Positions 62,293 through 64,000 of a DNA stretch of 64,000 nucleotides are shown in pieces (the stretch's first letter is position 1; each line of letters begins with the position of its first letter). A program made the position numbers and the translations under genes. This DNA is from Niastella yeongjuensis (lineage in GTDB: Bacteria > Bacteroidota > Bacteroidia > Chitinophagales > Chitinophagaceae): contig NZ_FOCZ01000003.1 of assembly GCF_900110245.1 (NCBI RefSeq), forward strand, positions 724,044 to 788,043, written 5' to 3'. Under the pieces are notes generated by a model. It had not been told where the DNA came from. It was given only the letters and a program-made list of their open reading frames with translations, and searched no databases.

Positions 62293-62997
62293 TTATTTCG
62301 CTTGTTCAAAAAACACCCACGTTTCTCCTGGTTTGGTACCACTGATTCCTTCCTGGTATTGTGCCATCATTTTGTTCCAGTCATTTACGCGTGGATTATT
62401 TTCGGTGGTCTTGCTATTTATTTTCTCAAAATCAGCTCCTTTAGGAATGCTGATAACAAGCATCAACTGCCTGCCGTTCTTAAAGATCAGCAACTGTTGA
62501 AAACCGGCATTACAAAAGCCTTGCGAGATCTCGGGCCATTGTTTGAATTGGGTGGCATGATGTTGTAAATACTCCCGCTGCTTTATGGTATCGGATACCA
62601 GGTTGGCGGTAAGGATGATATGCTCCCATTCTTTGGCCGGTGTTTTATTACTGCAGTTGTCCTGATTACTGAATAGGTAAAAAGGACTTTCATACAATTT
62701 TACTGTTGCTGCGGGAAATAGCTGCTGCAAACGTTGTTGGTTATTCCTGACATTGGGTATGTGGCCAAATATTACGGCCCGGTTCTGCCATTGGTAAACC
62801 GACGACTGCGGGATATGATGACTTTTGCAAAAGGCTTTTATCTTTTTGATATCGGGGTGTGCAGTAGCTGAATATACAATTTCTATTGCTTCAAATGGAT
62901 CGCCCCCGGGAGAAGGTTTGGCAACAGCAGCCTGCGTAGCGCATGACAGGGCTGATAAGAGAATACAAAAAATTAATCTGTATAAAGTAGTGATCAT
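62293..62997 (-). CDS. Secreted protein with L-rhamnose-mutarotase-like C-terminal domain
   Basis: Protein of 234 residues with a signal peptide (to about Ala23). The first half (about 35-125) is unrecognised. The second half (about 135-232) has a RhaM-like dimeric alpha/beta-barrel pattern: YLQHHATQFKQWPEISQGF, AGFQQLLIFKNGRQLMLVI, VNDWNKMMAQYQEG and ETWVFFEQ. The family's Tyr/His pattern (YxxxH, then W and final W-x-x-F) is largely kept. RhaM interconverts alpha/beta-L-rhamnose, normally in the cytoplasm, so a secreted copy is unusual. The first half may be a diverged second copy of the same fold. Confidence 0.68.
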   Translation of the reverse strand: MITTLYRLIFCILLSALSCATQAAVAKPSPGGDPFEAIEIVYSATAHPDIKKIKAFCKSHHIPQSSVYQWQNRAVIFGHIPNVRNNQQRLQQLFPAATVKLYESPFYLFSNQDNCSNKTPAKEWEHIILTANLVSDTIKQREYLQHHATQFKQWPEISQGFCNAGFQQLLIFKNGRQLMLVISIPKGADFEKINSKTTENNPRVNDWNKMMAQYQEGISGTKPGETWVFFEQAK

Positions 62998-63013
62998 ATG
63001 GCTGGTTTACAAT

Positions 63014-63021
63014 CAAAGATA
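63014..63021 (-). promoter_or_regulatory. Putative -7 promoter box of the RhaM-like gene
   Basis: TATCTTTG on the minus strand, exact TAnnTTTG form, 16 bases upstream of the ATG at 62997. No clear -33 box. Confidence 0.35.
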
Positions 63022-63136
63022 AACAGCCCGGGGCAAATAGTAAACTTTTAACCCTAGCCCTGGAAATTTCACTAAAAAGGGCCGTGATTATAAAGTTTAT
63101 GAAGGATATGAAGTATTTTACCGGTTATAAGTAAAG

Positions 63137-63715
63137 ATGAGCGTTATGATAATTAATGAAATGATGGATTTATTTTGGAATCACACAATTTCAGAAGAAG
63201 AGATACTTTCCAGCTACCGCAATAAGGTAACATACGCTGATTTTAAAACAAGTTTGGAAACAGCCAATCAAAACAAAGATAAAAAACTGCTGAAAAACAC
63301 TTTTTTTGTGGGTTTTTGGTTTGATTTTTTTGATGAAGGGACTGGAACTATTTTAAAAGATCTAATACTGGGTAACTGGCACAGCAAGCATGAGGATATA
63401 GCCGGAATTTTCCAGCGTATATTCCATACGGAAAAAGAAAGTATTCCTGTTTTATTGAAAGCAATAGATACAATACCAGAATATTTACAGCAGGAGGATT
63501 ATAAATATCCCTACATCCGTAAACTCATTTATGCAATAGGGGCGCAGCCTGAAATGGATAATATCGAGGCATTAAAAAAACTGGCTCAATCAGATGATGA
63601 ACAGATAATAGAATTGGCGTTACATCAGATTAAAAAAAGAGGAGAACTCGGTAGATGGGATCAAGTTAAATTTTTGGGGGATTGGGTTTTTACGCATAGA
63701 TTTTCTGGAGTCTGA
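63137..63715 (+). pseudogene. Hypothetical gene probably truncated by the insertion sequence
   Basis: The frame encodes 192 residues, all-alpha, with repeated helices resembling short HEAT-like repeats (IPVLLKAIDTIPEYL, EALKKLAQSDDEQIIELALHQI). No family recognised. The last 11 or so residues (VFTHRFSGV at the end) are encoded by sequence that looks like the terminal repeat of the insertion sequence (from about 63684), and the frame runs into its transposase on the other strand, so the original C terminus was probably lost. A small stand-alone gene in AT-rich DNA; it could be an immunity or regulatory protein, but nothing shows that. Confidence 0.55.
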
Positions 63716-64000
63716 ATAAGAAGAAGTTAATATCTCTTACACCTCTGGCAGAAGCCCTAAAAGATTTTATTTTGGCATTAAAAGCTTCAGCAGAAGCGTT
63801 GGTACTTCTGTTGTTAAAGTAGTTGAGTATAGTCAAATAGTGGGTTTCAATTGATCTGGCAACGGATCTGAAAGAATCAATACCAGCGGCTTCTACTTCA
63901 TTATACCATAAAGCCAGCTTTTTAAAAGCCTCTTCTTTGCACTTGCAGGAGTTAAATATGATAGTCAGTTTCATTGATAGATCATAGGCCGCCTTTATTG
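63684..64000 (-). mobile_element. ISL3/ISAon1-like insertion sequence, one end only
   Basis: The element begins near 63684, where a GGGTTTTTACGCATAG-type terminus follows the hypothetical gene, and continues beyond the right edge. Only the 3' end of its transposase gene is visible. The exact boundary and target duplication cannot be set without the other end. Confidence 0.55.
63690..64000 (-). CDS. ISL3-family (ISAon1-like) transposase, C-terminal part
   Basis: The minus-strand frame is open to the right edge, with codons for Ile-Lys-Ala-Ala-Tyr-Asp-Leu-Ser before the ATG at 63974, so this is the C-terminal end of a larger gene and that ATG is internal. The segment NYFNNRSTNASAEAFNAKIK followed by SFRASARGVRDINFFLFRLQ is the conserved end of ISL3-type DDE transposases of Bacteroidota, with the last catalytic Glu in the SAEAFNAK stretch. 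The enzyme moves the element by DNA cut-and-paste; the rest of it lies outside the window. Confidence 0.88.
   Translation of the reverse strand, partial: IKAAYDLSMKLTIIFNSCKCKEEAFKKLALWYNEVEAAGIDSFRSVARSIETHYLTILNYFNNRSTNASAEAFNAKIKSFRASARGVRDINFFLFRLQKIYA

Noticed and set aside
1..64000. tRNA or rRNA genes
   Set aside because: No cloverleaf, CCA-ended tRNA-like stretch or conserved rRNA sequence was seen on either strand.

Overview
The window comes from the chromosome of a Bacteroidota bacterium, most likely of the Chitinophagaceae (Niastella/Chitinophaga-like). The signs are two SusC/SusD pairs, a FecI/FecR pair next to an STN-bearing SusC, a type IX secretion sorting domain, many short-lipobox lipoproteins, promoter boxes of the TAnnTTTG type, weak ribosome binding sites, and a GC content near 45-48% by eye. 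The genus is an inference from gene style only.

Region 1 (1-32245, with a kinase to 32831) is a large polysaccharide utilisation locus. A tight plus-strand operon encodes a double-module GH92 alpha-mannosidase (5' end cut by the window edge), a GH2 enzyme with an inserted CBM32-like module, a sialate-O-acetylesterase-like esterase, a divergent GH38-like mannosidase and an SGNH esterase. Two minus-strand regulators follow: an AraC-type protein and a LacI-type protein that carries a transposase-like zinc ribbon at its N terminus. A second plus-strand run, divergent from them, encodes SusC, SusD, a FAD-dependent oxidoreductase, a sodium/solute symporter, a clan GH-A (GH39-like) enzyme, a large fusion with a C-terminal SGNH domain, another SGNH hydrolase, a GH29 fucosidase and a P-loop kinase. 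Together they suggest breakdown of a mannose- and fucose-containing, ester-decorated glycan: binding and import by SusCD, de-esterification by four SGNH/SASA-type domains, trimming by exo-glycosidases, and sugar uptake by the symporter.

Region 2 (32843-39378) holds an OmpA-like lipoprotein, a PLC-like phosphodiesterase, a PHA-system-family small protein, and a LytS/LytTR two-component pair followed by a PepSY-like secreted protein. The pair and the PepSY-like gene share a bipartite promoter motif. A convergent lipoprotein gene closes the region.

Region 3 (39472-43423) is an AT-rich two-gene island (SMC-like AAA ATPase plus a small TOPRIM-like protein, overlapping by one base, with a palindrome across the promoter) that looks like a defence module. 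Next come an alpha/beta hydrolase and about 880 bases without a credible gene. That gap contains a 74-nt near-perfect hairpin, several smaller hairpins and short direct repeats.

Region 4 (43424-47862) has an eight-repeat SBBP protein with a T9SS sorting domain, a PKD-metzincin lipoprotein and a lipase-maturation-factor-like membrane protein. Region 5 (48006-56383) is a second PUL controlled by an ECF sigma/FecR pair: SusC with an STN domain, SusD, a BACON lipoprotein and a secreted EEP-family phosphoesterase. Region 6 (56527-64000) has a split ThrE exporter, an M13 metallopeptidase, a GH18-type lipoprotein, an orphan Wza-like export lipoprotein, a secreted RhaM-like protein, a hypothetical gene apparently cut by an insertion sequence, and the transposase of that element running off the right edge.
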